A stretch of 64,000 bases of DNA from Synechococcus sp. CS-1330 (GTDB lineage: Bacteria; Cyanobacteriota; Cyanobacteriia; PCC-6307; Cyanobiaceae), in NCBI GenBank assembly GCA_025128025.1, contig JAHLYR010000008.1:1-64000 (forward strand), given 5' to 3'. Every line of letters starts with the position of its first letter. The first letter of the stretch is position 1. The position numbers and the translations under genes were made by a program. This document shows, one piece after another, positions 1 to 7,933 of the stretch. The notes beneath the pieces were generated by a model. The model did not search any database, was not told the origin of the DNA, and saw nothing but the letters and a program-made list of their open reading frames with translations.

Positions 1-67
1 CCCGTTTGGTCTGCTTCTTGGCTGTGGTGAGCTCGTAATCAGAGAAGCCAAGCTGCTTGCCGCCCAT
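1..67 (-). CDS. IS5 family transposase, N-terminal fragment (cut by window edge)
   Basis: An ATG at 67-65 on the minus strand opens a frame reading MGGKQLGFSDYELTTAKKQT and continuing off the left edge. This matches from memory the N-terminus of IS5-family transposases that begin MGGKQLGFxDYE and continue into KREKFL. Only 22 residues are visible, so neither the DDE catalytic residues nor intactness can be judged. The gene is cut by the window, not necessarily broken. It lies downstream of and codirectional with the DUF1816 gene. Confidence 0.6.
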   Translation of the reverse strand, partial: MGGKQLGFSDYELTTAKKQTKR

Positions 68-135
68 CAACCCAGTCCTGGCCTGCGATCACAGGGTTAT
101 TGTCCCGCAAACGGCCTCGGTTTTCCAGAGTCTCC
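1..135 (-). mobile_element. IS5-type insertion sequence, 5' end (partial)
   Basis: The leftmost bases carry the start of a transposase gene on the minus strand plus about 68 bases of upstream DNA. Reading inward from 135 on the minus strand, a terminal-inverted-repeat-like stretch begins GGAGACTCTGGAAAA. It directly abuts CTAG (136-139), which fits the YTAR target preference of the IS5 group. The element end would lie only 7 bases after the DUF1816 stop codon. The other end and the second target copy lie outside the window, so the boundary is inferred from one side only. Confidence 0.6.
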
Positions 136-142
136 CTAGGCC

Positions 143-382
143 TCAGTCGAGCTCGGTGAGCGGTTCGCCCCTACGGGTGCGCATCAACTGGTGATCAAGA
201 GAGCCGGGAGATTCGGCCCGGAGGTCGTTCAGAAAAGCCGGTAGATGGCTTTCCAGAGTGCCGCGCCGCACGAAGGGGCCAAACCAATAAACAGCGTTGG
301 GAGAGTGGGTTTCTACCCGTGCCCACCAGGCCAGGCCCAAACCATTGGCGCAGCTGCGCACTGGCCACAGCAGGGGATTCAT
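143..382 (-). CDS. DUF1816 domain protein
   Basis: A 79-residue product beginning MNPLLWPVRS. The core (AWWARVETHSPNAVYWFGPF, then a segment ending in a charged tail) matches the cyanobacteria-specific DUF1816 family, whose function is unknown. Some relatives are found near phycobilisome genes, but nothing here points to that role. The open frame extends upstream to 502, but that would overlap the end of rlmB (stop at 444), so I chose the internal ATG at 382. It is the last gene of the minus-strand trpD-to-rlmB run. An IS5-type element appears to be inserted just after its stop codon. Confidence 0.75.
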   Translation of the reverse strand: MNPLLWPVRSCANGLGLAWWARVETHSPNAVYWFGPFVRRGTLESHLPAFLNDLRAESPGSLDHQLMRTRRGEPLTELD

Positions 383-443
383 GAGGCAGGAGCGGCTTGT
401 TGTCCATTCTGCCCGGCGTCGGTACCGGGGCTGAAGGGGGGAG

Positions 444-2162
444 TCACAGTTGAATATCCCCATGGAAACCAGACCTGGCGGCTGGCTCCATGCCCAGGTC
501 AATTACCGGTTCCTGGTTGGCCGGAATCTCAGCAACAATCTGCTGCTCTGCCACTTGTTCTGCCGGTTGCTCTGGCTGATCCGCTGGCCGAATTTCTGAC
601 TCCAGCTCAGGCTCTTGATTGTCCAAAAGCTCAGCAGAGGTATCCGGCTGGCTAGCGGACAGTTGCTGCGCTGCTGCAGAACTCGCTTCAGCTGCTGCGG
701 GCTCTTGCTCAGGCTCGGGGCTAGCGGCTGGAGCGGGCAGCTGGGGGCGCACCAAACGGGGTGCGGGCTGGGAACCACTCAATCCCTTCATCCAGCCACG
801 CCGTGCCACCTCGTAGAGCAGCAGAGCGGTAGCCACAGAGGCGTTAAGGCTTGGTGTGGCGCCACGCAAGGGAATGCGCACCAGCTGATCGCAGTTGCGG
901 CGGGTGAGCATGGATAGACCATCACCCTCAGAACCGGTGACAATGACCAAAGGCCCTTCTAGATCGGCCTCCTCCAGGCTGACGGTGCCCTCGGCGGCCA
1001 GACCCACTACCCGATAACCCTCCTGCTTGAGGGTGTCGAGGGCGCGGTTGAGGTTAACCACCCTTGCCACAGGCAAATGCTCAAGAGCACCTGCCGCAAC
1101 CTTGGCCACCGAGCCGGTAAGTCCAGCGCTGCGGCGCTGGGGCAAAACCAGGCCATGGGCACCCAGGGCTTCGGCACTGCGCACAATCGCACCAAGGTTC
1201 TGGGGGTCAGTAAGACCGTCTACCGCCATCAGCAAGGCCGGCTCACCAATGGTTGCGCAGCCCTCCATCAGGGTCTGCAGATCAAGGGTCTCCGCTGCCG
1301 CTGTCTGCAGGGTGATGCCCTGATGCACGGCACCACCGGTGAGCTGACCCAGGCGCGCCCAGGTGACCTCCTCAACCAGGACGCCCGATGCCTTGGCCTC
1401 GCGCAGCAGCTGCAGAAACTTGGGGCTGAAGCGCATTTCTGGGGTGCACCAGACGCGGTGAATCGGTCGACCGCTCTCCAGTGCCGCCTGGGCCGGGTGG
1501 CGGCCCCAGATCAAATCGGCGCTGGGATCGACGCTGTGGCGTTCCGCATCACCGCTAGGGGGCAAGCTATCGGCGTCGACGATCAGCGGCTTGGCGGCGA
1601 ACCTGCCAGGCGCGGGGCGGCTGCCAGTACCAAAACGTCGGCCATCAGGGCGCCCGCCTGCTTCAAAGCGCCCGCCCCCTTCAAAGCGACGGCCCTCGGG
1701 GCGAGCGGAGTCGGGACGGCGGCCCTGGGGACGACCTTCAAAGCGACCCCCGGGTCGCCGCTCGTAGGGCTTGCTGTCTGAGCTGGAGCGATCGCTGGAA
1801 AAACGGGGAGCAGGCGGACGGTCGAAGGAGGGACGCTCACCGTCACCACGCCGTTCAAATGGGCGGCGCTCGCCGCGACTACTGGGGCGCTCGGCTGGCC
1901 CATCGCGGCGGGGCTGGAAGCGGGATACACCGCGGGGGGCGGGACGTGCACCGGTCTCGCGCCGGGGATCCCGATCTCTTGGCCCTTCTCGGCCATCACG
2001 GCCTTCACGGCCTTCTCTGCCCTCACGGCCCTCCCGGCCCTCACCAGCTCCATCGCGGCGCCATTCAGGCTTAGGACCGCTGAAGCGGGGTGGGCGGCCA
2101 GCCGCCCCGCGGGCGCCGCCCCCCGTCCGCTTCTCGGGACGGCGTTCAAATCGTGGGCTCAT
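444..2162 (-). CDS. rlmB: 23S rRNA (guanosine-2'-O-)-methyltransferase, TrmH/SpoU family, with long low-complexity extensions
   Basis: The 572-residue protein has three parts. Residues 1 to about 215 are almost entirely Arg, Gly, Glu, Pro and Ser, with RGG-like and REG repeats. Residues about 217-457 are a complete SpoU methyltransferase: substrate-binding start DLIWGRHPAQ, then DPQNLGAIVRSAEALG near 319, TGSEGDGLS, and the trefoil-knot motif SLNASVATALLLYE near 435. Residues 458-572 form an acidic, Gln/Glu/Pro-rich tail. The family transfers methyl from SAM to a ribose in 23S rRNA or tRNA; RlmB proteins are usually about 250 residues. Disordered Arg-rich extensions are known in picocyanobacterial members, but the exact target here is inferred. 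It lies 15 bases downstream of mrnC, which suits a shared rRNA-maturation role. Confidence 0.9.
   Translation of the reverse strand: MSPRFERRPEKRTGGGARGAAGRPPRFSGPKPEWRRDGAGEGREGREGREGREGRDGREGPRDRDPRRETGARPAPRGVSRFQPRRDGPAERPSSRGERRPFERRGDGERPSFDRPPAPRFSSDRSSSDSKPYERRPGGRFEGRPQGRRPDSARPEGRRFEGGGRFEAGGRPDGRRFGTGSRPAPGRFAAKPLIVDADSLPPSGDAERHSVDPSADLIWGRHPAQAALESGRPIHRVWCTPEMRFSPKFLQLLREAKASGVLVEEVTWARLGQLTGGAVHQGITLQTAAAETLDLQTLMEGCATIGEPALLMAVDGLTDPQNLGAIVRSAEALGAHGLVLPQRRSAGLTGSVAKVAAGALEHLPVARVVNLNRALDTLKQEGYRVVGLAAEGTVSLEEADLEGPLVIVTGSEGDGLSMLTRRNCDQLVRIPLRGATPSLNASVATALLLYEVARRGWMKGLSGSQPAPRLVRPQLPAPAASPEPEQEPAAAEASSAAAQQLSASQPDTSAELLDNQEPELESEIRPADQPEQPAEQVAEQQIVAEIPANQEPVIDLGMEPAARSGFHGDIQL
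1984..2046. repeat. 9-bp tandem repeat, about 7 units, inside rlmB
   Basis: Seven imperfect consecutive nonamers of the form CCYTCNCGG (plus strand) run from 1984 to 2046. On the coding strand they encode Arg-Glu-Gly or Arg-Asp-Gly triplets. Each unit keeps the reading frame, so copy-number change would lengthen or shorten the disordered N-terminus without breaking the gene. Confidence 0.8.
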
Positions 2163-2177
2163 GGCGTTGTCTGCAGG

Positions 2178-2621
2178 TTATGGATCGATCTCCTTCAAGT
2201 GATCTAGCAGCTCGGCTAACCGGGCAGGCTTGTGGAGAAACAACCAACCAAGCAGGGCCTCAAGGCCCGTTGCCTGGCCGTAGGCCGCCGCATCACCCCG
2301 CCGGGGCCCCCTGCCTGCCCGATTGCGGCCCCGGCGCACCAGGTCTCGCTCCGCATCAGTGAGCTGGTGATCAAGCCTCTCCAGTGCCAGGGCCTGGGCG
2401 TCGGCACGCACTACCTGCACAACCTCCTGATGCAGGGTGTGGGAGCGGCCTGGACGCTGACACCGCTGCAGGCGGTGATGAAGCTCCCAGACCGCATCAC
2501 CCAGCCAGGCCAGCTGTAGCGGGCCTAATTCGGCCTGGGGAGGATGGGGGGCAAGGCCAGCTAGCCAGCTCGAAGCGGGCCGCAGCTCAGCCTTTCCCGA
2601 CTCAAGCGGCGAGGTTGCCAA
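2178..2621 (-). CDS. mrnC: Mini-ribonuclease 3 (MrnC)
   Basis: A 147-residue RNase III-like protein without a double-stranded-RNA-binding domain, the hallmark of mini-RNase III, which trims the 23S rRNA precursor. The first catalytic region is LAWLGDAVWELHHR near residues 38-51, with the acidic metal ligand in GDAVWE. The second is RRGRNRAGRGPRRGDAAAYG followed by ATGLEALLGWLFL, carrying the Glu of the second acidic pair. The start is TTG at 2621 and overlaps the upstream STAS gene by 20 bases; no internal ATG or GTG offers an alternative before the catalytic region. rlmB follows 15 bases downstream, giving a two-gene rRNA-processing unit. Confidence 0.85.
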   Translation of the reverse strand: MATSPLESGKAELRPASSWLAGLAPHPPQAELGPLQLAWLGDAVWELHHRLQRCQRPGRSHTLHQEVVQVVRADAQALALERLDHQLTDAERDLVRRGRNRAGRGPRRGDAAAYGQATGLEALLGWLFLHKPARLAELLDHLKEIDP

Positions 2622-2946
2622 GGGCTGTTTCGAGGTCGGGCTGAAGGTGCAGAAATTCTTCTAGGCGCACCAGCTTCACGGTTTGAACAACACGGGCGTT
2701 ACCCACCACCAGAAACTTCTGCCGATCGCTGTTGCACTGCTTGGCGAGCTGGACTAAAGCGCCAAGACCGGACGAGTCGAGGAAGTCAATGTGGCTGAGA
2801 TCGATCACCAAAGGCTGACCATTGCCGCGGTGAGAGGCCACAAATTCCCCGAACTGTTTGTCGGAGTAGGCATCCAGCTGGCCAGTGAAGCGGAACAGCT
2901 GGCAGTGGGCCTGCTGCTCGAAGCCCCCTCGCAGGGACACCGTCAA
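2602..2946 (-). CDS. STAS-domain protein (anti-sigma-factor antagonist type)
   Basis: A 114-residue single-domain STAS protein. Its core reads VIDLSHIDFLDSSGLGALVQ (about residues 47-66), in which the Ser pair before GLGAL is the phosphorylation site in SpoIIAA/RsbV-type antagonists. Such proteins bind anti-sigma kinases and release sigma factors when dephosphorylated. No cognate kinase, phosphatase or sigma factor is visible nearby, so its partner is unknown. The start is TTG at 2946; GTG at 2940 is an equally possible start. The 3' end overlaps mrnC by 20 bases, suggesting translational coupling. Confidence 0.85.
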   Translation of the reverse strand: MTVSLRGGFEQQAHCQLFRFTGQLDAYSDKQFGEFVASHRGNGQPLVIDLSHIDFLDSSGLGALVQLAKQCNSDRQKFLVVGNARVVQTVKLVRLEEFLHLQPDLETALGNLAA

Positions 2947-3041
2947 TCGCTGCAGGTCGTTGATGGCTCCAGTCCTCGATCCGTTCTGGGCCGAAGTGTA
3001 GGGAGCAAATTTGCCGCTGCAGAAGACGCAACAAAAGTGCG

Positions 3042-4178
3042 TCAGCGGCGGCTGGCCATCAGGGCCGCGAAGCGCGCGAAGTGATGGTCGGCGTCGTGGG
3101 GGCCGGGACTGGCTTCCGGGTGGTACTGAACGCCAAACACCGGTGCATCAAGCAGCTCCAGAGCGGCCACGGTGTGGTCGTTGAGGTTGTGGTGGGTTAC
3201 CCGCACTCGGTCGGCAGGCAGGGATTCGGGCACAAGGGCAAAACCATGGTTTTGGCTGGTGATCTCCACCTGGCCTGGGCTGCCACAAGGGTGATTTAAA
3301 CCGCGATGGCCGTAGCCAAGTTTGAAAGTGGTGCCTCCAAGGGCCAGCCCCAGGATCTGGTGGCCAAGGCAGATGCCAAACAGGGGGAGATTGGGCAGGG
3401 CGATAAGACCTTTGGCGAGCTCAATAGCGGAGCTAACGGCGGCCGGATCGCCAGGGCCGTTCGATAGGAAAACCCCCTCGGGCTTGTAACTGAGAACTTG
3501 CTCAAGGCTGGCATCGGCTGGAAGCACGGTCACCTCGCAGCCGTGGGCCGCCAGACGCTCGAGGATCGCCCGCTTGATGCCGAAATCAATGGCCACCACC
3601 CGGTAAGGGCGATCGGGCTGGGCTTGCGTGCGGGCATCAAAAGCCACCCCACAGGCTTGATCCCAGTGATAGGGATTAGGGGTAGTAACAGATGCAGCCA
3701 GGTTTAGGCCCTGCATTGAAGGGGCCGAGCGCACTTGATCAAGCAAGGACGAAGCCGAGGTGCCATCACTGCAAATTGCGCCGTTGATTGCGCCGCCATC
3801 CCGCAAATGACGCACCAGAGCTCGTGTATCAATGGCGCGAATTCCAACTACTCCATGGTGGAGCAGCCAGCCATCTAGATCACCCTCTGAGCGCCAGCTA
3901 CTGGAGCAAGGTGAAAGCTGGCGGGCGATCACCCCGCGCACATGGGGGCGATCCGCTTCCTGATCAGCATCGTTTACCCCGGTATTGCCCAGTTCGGGGT
4001 AGGTGAAAGTGACCAACTGCCCGGAGTAACTCGGGTCGGTCATGACCTCCTGATAGCCGGTCATACCGGTGTTGAACACAACTTCTCCGATGGCCGTGCC
4101 CCGGGCCCCGAAGGCCTCACCCCGCAGCACGGTGCCATCGGCCAACACCAGCAAGGCAGTGGCAGCGGGCTCGCTCAC
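3042..4178 (-). CDS. carA: Carbamoyl-phosphate synthase, small (glutaminase) subunit
   Basis: CarA hydrolyses glutamine and passes ammonia to CarB for carbamoyl phosphate, feeding arginine and pyrimidine synthesis. The N-terminal CPSase domain starts [15 protein letters not shown] and includes [17 protein letters not shown]. The C-terminal class I glutamine amidotransferase holds the nucleophile in FGICLGHQ (Cys near residue 271) and the His/Glu of [10 protein letters not shown] near 348. I chose GTG at 4178, giving 378 residues. The frame stays open to a TTG at 4211, which would overlap trpD by 11 bases and add 11 poorly conserved residues. carB is not in the window. Confidence 0.93.
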   Translation of the reverse strand: MSEPAATALLVLADGTVLRGEAFGARGTAIGEVVFNTGMTGYQEVMTDPSYSGQLVTFTYPELGNTGVNDADQEADRPHVRGVIARQLSPCSSSWRSEGDLDGWLLHHGVVGIRAIDTRALVRHLRDGGAINGAICSDGTSASSLLDQVRSAPSMQGLNLAASVTTPNPYHWDQACGVAFDARTQAQPDRPYRVVAIDFGIKRAILERLAAHGCEVTVLPADASLEQVLSYKPEGVFLSNGPGDPAAVSSAIELAKGLIALPNLPLFGICLGHQILGLALGGTTFKLGYGHRGLNHPCGSPGQVEITSQNHGFALVPESLPADRVRVTHHNLNDHTVAALELLDAPVFGVQYHPEASPGPHDADHHFARFAALMASRR

Positions 4179-4200
4179 GAGTTCAGGGCAGTTGTTTCGA

Positions 4201-5244
4201 TCATCCCGCAACGGGGGCTGGCAGGGCGGCGCGCAGCCGCTCTAGAGCTTGCCAGCCAGCTCCAGTGGCAATGGCCTGCTGGGCCAAACTCAGGCCAGCG
4301 GCGACCGAGTCGCTCAAACCAGCGGCCCATAGCACCAGCGCCGCGTTGAGGGCCACCACGTCAGCCTGGGCGCGGCTAGCTCGGCCCTGGAGCACGGCTT
4401 CGAGGATGGCTTGGTTGGTGGCGAGATCTCCGCCCGCAAGATCGGTGATCGGGGCAAGCTGCAAGCCCAAGGCCTCCGGATCAAGCTGGTCGCTGCTCAC
4501 AACTCCAGATTCCACCAGCCGCAGCGAATTAACTCCAGCCAGGGAGGCCTCATCCAGGCCGCCCTGACCATGCACAACCACAGCTCTGCGCAGCCCCAGC
4601 CGGGCCAGTGCCTCAGCCATCGGATCGAGCAGATCAGGCCGGGCCACCCCGAGAACCTGGGCCTCGGGCCGCAGGGGATTTACCAATGGGCCAAGCAGAT
4701 TGAAAACAGTCCGCACCCCCAGGCTTCGGCGCAGGGGGGCCAGCCCCACCAGCGCCGGATGCCAACCAGGAGCAAACAAAAAAGTCACCCCCGCACCGGG
4801 TAAGGCGCCAATCACCTGCTCCTGGGGGGCCTGCAAATGAATGCCCACTGCCTCCAGCACATCGGCTGAGCCCACCCGACCACTGGCACTGCGGTTGCCG
4901 TGTTTAGCCACGTGGGCGCCACAGGCTGCCGCCACGAACGCCACAGCCGTTGAAATATTGAAGCTGTCGGCCCCATCGCCACCGGTGCCACAGGTATCAA
5001 CAAGCGCAAGAGCAGGGCGGGAGGCCGGCAGCGGACAGGCCTCCCGCAAGACCTCAGCCATCGCCGCCAGCTCCTCGCCACTCACACCCTTGGCCCGCAA
5101 GGCGGCCAGCAGCCCTCCGGTGAGCACTGGATCGATCTGTTCTGTCAGCCATCCCTGCATCAGCGCGGTGGCCTGCGGGGCCGACAGCGACTCGCCATTG
5201 AGCAGCTGGTCCAACAGGGCAGGCCAGGACTGAACAGTGGGCAT
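4201..5244 (-). CDS. trpD: Anthranilate phosphoribosyltransferase
   Basis: TrpD transfers phosphoribose from PRPP to anthranilate, the second dedicated step of tryptophan synthesis. The 347-residue protein shows the PRPP-binding glycine motif [17 protein letters not shown] near residue 85, the conserved KHGNRSASG near 113, and [12 protein letters not shown]. The start is ATG at 5244 (MPTVQSW); a TTG at 5268 in the same frame lies inside a terminator-like hairpin and is unlikely. That hairpin ends only 7 bases before the ATG, which is odd and may reflect attenuation. carA follows downstream on the same strand. Confidence 0.93.
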   Translation of the reverse strand: MPTVQSWPALLDQLLNGESLSAPQATALMQGWLTEQIDPVLTGGLLAALRAKGVSGEELAAMAEVLREACPLPASRPALALVDTCGTGGDGADSFNISTAVAFVAAACGAHVAKHGNRSASGRVGSADVLEAVGIHLQAPQEQVIGALPGAGVTFLFAPGWHPALVGLAPLRRSLGVRTVFNLLGPLVNPLRPEAQVLGVARPDLLDPMAEALARLGLRRAVVVHGQGGLDEASLAGVNSLRLVESGVVSSDQLDPEALGLQLAPITDLAGGDLATNQAILEAVLQGRASRAQADVVALNAALVLWAAGLSDSVAAGLSLAQQAIATGAGWQALERLRAALPAPVAG

Positions 5245-5251
5245 AGGTAGT

Positions 5252-5280
5252 AAAAAGCCCGGGTGCAAAGCACACCGGGC
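5252..5280 (-). terminator. Strong intrinsic terminator hairpin immediately upstream of trpD
   Basis: On the minus strand a 10-bp stem with one bulged T and a TTT loop (arms 5280-5270 and 5266-5257) is followed by five Ts (5256-5252). This is a textbook intrinsic terminator. It lies after the DUF3288 stop (5350) and 7 bases before the trpD ATG (5244). It may simply end the DUF3288 transcript, or act as an attenuator controlling read-through into trpD. Confidence 0.7.
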
Positions 5281-5311
5281 CGGGTGATGGGGACTTCTCC
5301 ACTATCACCCG
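5281..5311 (-). promoter_or_regulatory. Second stem-loop in the trpD leader
   Basis: An 8-bp perfect inverted repeat, CGGGTGAT (5281-5288) and ATCACCCG (5304-5311), directly abuts the terminator hairpin on its upstream side in minus-strand orientation. Its 5' arm in the RNA (CGGGTG) is also complementary to CACCCG in the terminator's 3' arm, so the two structures could be mutually exclusive. The regulatory role is inference. Confidence 0.4.
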
Positions 5312-5349
5312 AAGAAGGGGGAAATGGCGATGGCTGCCTTGGCTAAATG

Positions 5350-5682
5350 TCAGGCCTGTTCCTGGTCAGCGGTATCAAAGCTGGAGCCCACCGCCTCACT
5401 CGCCGCTGGTGCGGGCCGGAAACCTTTTGCCCAGATTGCCTGGGTGCGGCTGTGCAGATCTTCACGGCTAATGCCCCACAGGCGCAGGGCCTTGGCCAGA
5501 TCTGAGCTGAGATCACGGGCACCGGGAAAGGCCTCGTAGCGCATCAACAAGCGGGCGGCATCAACCAGGTGGTGGTCGGCTGGCACCTCAGCGGCAAGCA
5601 GCCGATCCACCACATCGCGATCCGTGGCGTAGAGGGGATGACTTTGATCGTTGCTGCCGGATTGGGAAGGATCGGAAGCCAT
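5350..5682 (-). CDS. DUF3288 family protein
   Basis: A 110-residue soluble protein. The central part HPLYATDRDVVDRLLAAEVP followed by RLLMRYEAFPGARDLSSDL and LRLWGISREDL matches the cyanobacterial DUF3288 family of unknown function. The frame extends upstream to 5769 but that would run into the divergent ABC transporter (start 5759), so I placed the start at ATG 5682 (MASDPSQSG). It is the first gene of the minus-strand run. A strong terminator follows it before trpD, so it may be transcribed separately. The C-terminal 25 residues are low-complexity. Confidence 0.8.
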   Translation of the reverse strand: MASDPSQSGSNDQSHPLYATDRDVVDRLLAAEVPADHHLVDAARLLMRYEAFPGARDLSSDLAKALRLWGISREDLHSRTQAIWAKGFRPAPAASEAVGSSFDTADQEQA

Positions 5683-5758
5683 GGCGCAGCTATTGCTGAG
5701 GCCAGCCTGCCGGAAAAGCAGCTGCCTAGGTTGGTGGCACCTGTGAAAACGGCCCCTG

Positions 5759-7540
5759 ATGGGAGCCATACGGCTGGATCTGATCCGTCGCTACCTGCGG
5801 CCCCATCGCAAGGTGGTGTTAATCGGCGTCGCCGCCCTGGTGGTGGTGAACCTGCTGAGCGTCTCCATTCCCCTGCTGGTGCGGCGGGTAATCGACGACC
5901 TGCAGGATGGTTTCGCACTTCAAGACGTTCTCGCTCAAGCGGCGCTGATCGTCGCCCTGGCCACGGTGATGGGGGCGGTGCGGCTCTACTCACGCATGCT
6001 GGTGTTCGGGGTAGGCCGGCAGGTGGAGGCCGAGCTCAAGCAACAGATTTTTGATCACCTGCTCAAGCAGGAGCCCGGCTGGGTGCAGACCACCGGCAGC
6101 GGCGAGGTGATCAGCCGAGCCACCTCCGACGTCGAAAACGTGCGCAGGCTGCTGGGCTTCGCCGTGCTCAGCCTTACCAACACGGTGCTGGCCTACGCGC
6201 TCACCTTGCCAGCGATGCTCTCCATCGACGCCTGGTTGACCCTGGCGGCGGTGGGGCTCTACCCACTGATGTTGATGGTGGTGCGTCTCTTCGGCGGTCG
6301 CATGATGCGCCAGCAACGCCGCCAGCAGGAGGCCTTGGCCTCCTTAAGCGACCTGATCCAGGAGGACCTTTCCGGCATCAGCGCCATCAAGATCTACGGC
6401 CAGGAGAGCACCGAGCAGACCGCCTTCGCCGGTCGCAACCGCATCTACCGGGATGCGGCCCTGAATCTGGCCCGCACCCGCAGCACCCTGTTCCCGCTGC
6501 TGGAGGGCATCTCCTCAATCAGCCTGCTACTGCTGCTCGCCTTGGGCAGTGGCCAACTTGAAAGTGGCCGCCTCAGCATCGGCGACCTTGTGGCCCTGAT
6601 TCTGTTTGTGGAGCGGCTGGTGTTCCCCACAGCCCTGCTGGGATTCACCCTCAACACCTTCCAAACCGGCCAGGTGAGCCTGGAGCGGGTCGAGGAGCTG
6701 CTGCGCCGGCGGCCCTTGATAGTTTCTTCAGCTTCACCAACTCCCCCAGCCAAGCCCGGGCGGGGGGCTGTGGAGGCCCGCGGCCTCACCGTGCGGTACC
6801 CCAACGCTCCTAGACCGGCCCTGGTGGACGTCAGCTTTGAGCTCCACCCCGGTGAGCTTGTGGCAGTGGTGGGGCCGGTGGGCTGCGGCAAAACCACCCT
6901 GGCCCGTGCCCTGGGGCGCATGGTCGAGGTCGATCCCGGCCAACTTTGGCTAGATGGGGTCGACATCACCGCTCTGGATTTAGCTGACCTACGGGGCCAG
7001 GTGGGCTTAGTACCCCAAGAGGGCTATCTGTTCACCGCCAGCCTTGCCGACAACCTGCGTTATGGCGAGCCTGAGGCGCCCTTGGAGCGGGTCGAGGCAG
7101 CAGCTCGCCAGGCCAGGCTTGAGGGTGACATCAAGGGATTTCCCGACGGCTACCAGACCCTGGTGGGAGAGCGAGGCATCACCCTGAGCGGCGGCCAGCG
7201 ACAACGCACAGCCCTAGGGCGGGCCCTGCTGGTACGCACCCCCCTGTTGGTGCTTGATGACGCCCTGGCCAGCGTCGATAACACCACCGCCGCCGAGATC
7301 CTGCGCACCATTCGCAGCGAGCAGGCAAACGCCCAGTCCAATAACCAAGGCCTGGGTCGCACCGTGCTGATGATCAGCCACCAGTTATCGGCGGCTGCCG
7401 CCTGTGATCGAGTGCTGGTGCTCGAAGAGGGTCGGCTTGTGCAGCAGGGTCACCACAGCGAGCTACTGGCTGAGCGCGGCACCTACCGACGCCTTTGGGA
7501 TAGGGAGCAGGCAACTGAGCAGCTGAAGGCGGCCGGCTGA
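5759..7540 (+). CDS. ABC transporter, fused permease and ATPase (MdlB/MsbA type)
   Basis: A 593-residue half-transporter. An exporter-type membrane domain spans about residues 1-310 with six predicted helices, beginning at VVLIGVAALVVVNLLSV. It is followed by an ATPase with Walker A GPVGCGKTT near 371, signature LSGGQRQR near 475, Walker B LLVLDDALASVD near 495 and the H-loop ISHQL near 539. All catalytic motifs are intact, so it should work as a homodimer or with a partner half-transporter. The substrate (lipid, drug or peptide) cannot be deduced. It is divergent from the DUF3288 gene, with only 76 bases between the two starts. Confidence 0.9.
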   Translation: MGAIRLDLIRRYLRPHRKVVLIGVAALVVVNLLSVSIPLLVRRVIDDLQDGFALQDVLAQAALIVALATVMGAVRLYSRMLVFGVGRQVEAELKQQIFDHLLKQEPGWVQTTGSGEVISRATSDVENVRRLLGFAVLSLTNTVLAYALTLPAMLSIDAWLTLAAVGLYPLMLMVVRLFGGRMMRQQRRQQEALASLSDLIQEDLSGISAIKIYGQESTEQTAFAGRNRIYRDAALNLARTRSTLFPLLEGISSISLLLLLALGSGQLESGRLSIGDLVALILFVERLVFPTALLGFTLNTFQTGQVSLERVEELLRRRPLIVSSASPTPPAKPGRGAVEARGLTVRYPNAPRPALVDVSFELHPGELVAVVGPVGCGKTTLARALGRMVEVDPGQLWLDGVDITALDLADLRGQVGLVPQEGYLFTASLADNLRYGEPEAPLERVEAAARQARLEGDIKGFPDGYQTLVGERGITLSGGQRQRTALGRALLVRTPLLVLDDALASVDNTTAAEILRTIRSEQANAQSNNQGLGRTVLMISHQLSAAAACDRVLVLEEGRLVQQGHHSELLAERGTYRRLWDREQATEQLKAAG

Positions 7541-7628
7541 TCTCAATACTTGTTGAGCTGTTCAGCCAAGTGGCCCATATGGGGCTTAGGTGGATGGTGT
7601 CGCCTTAAGCGTTCGCCTAGGAGCATCC

Positions 7629-7907
7629 ATGGAGCCAGTTGCCCCGATTACCGGCTTGCCATACCGGCTGCGCTGCACCCTGACCTTCGGCGACATTTAC
7701 GGGCAGATTTTGATCTGGATGCTGGTGATCTTCGCCAGCCTCGCGGCTGGCTTGGCCTTGATGGGGGCCAGTAAGCCGATCTTTGCCCTTGTGGGTGTGG
7801 GTCTGATCCTGGTGCTTTCCCTGCCGTTCCTGCTGTTCGCCTTCACCACCACCCTCCTCAACCACATTGCCTTTGAGCCCGACGCGGCAATTAAAGGGAC
7901 TGCCTAG
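7629..7907 (+). CDS. Small conserved membrane protein, function unknown
   Basis: A 92-residue protein with two predicted membrane helices, ILIWMLVIFASLAAGLALMG and a second centred on LVGVGLILVLSLPFLLFAF. They are preceded by a short polar stretch with YRLRCTLTFGDIYG. I do not recognise a named domain; the pattern resembles small cyanobacterial conserved hypotheticals. I chose ATG 7629 over an upstream GTG at 7590. It sits between the ABC exporter and msrA on the same strand. The 88-base gap before it contains only a short inverted repeat (CTCAA/TTGAG, 7542-7557). Confidence 0.65.
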   Translation: MEPVAPITGLPYRLRCTLTFGDIYGQILIWMLVIFASLAAGLALMGASKPIFALVGVGLILVLSLPFLLFAFTTTLLNHIAFEPDAAIKGTA

Positions 7908-7933
7908 GCTCCAATTTAATTGCAGTTAGCAGC

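Noticed and set aside
1077-1781. 234-residue plus-strand frame opposite rlmB
   Set aside because: Shadow of the SpoU domain and low-complexity region on the other strand.
1600-2110. Repeated short units suggesting a CRISPR array
   Set aside because: Units are 9 bp, contiguous and in frame inside rlmB, with no spacers and no cas genes nearby.
2130-2162. TTCAAATC sequence resembling a tRNA T loop near the rlmB start
   Set aside because: No acceptor, D or anticodon stems can be formed around it; it is the coding sequence for the RlmB N-terminus.
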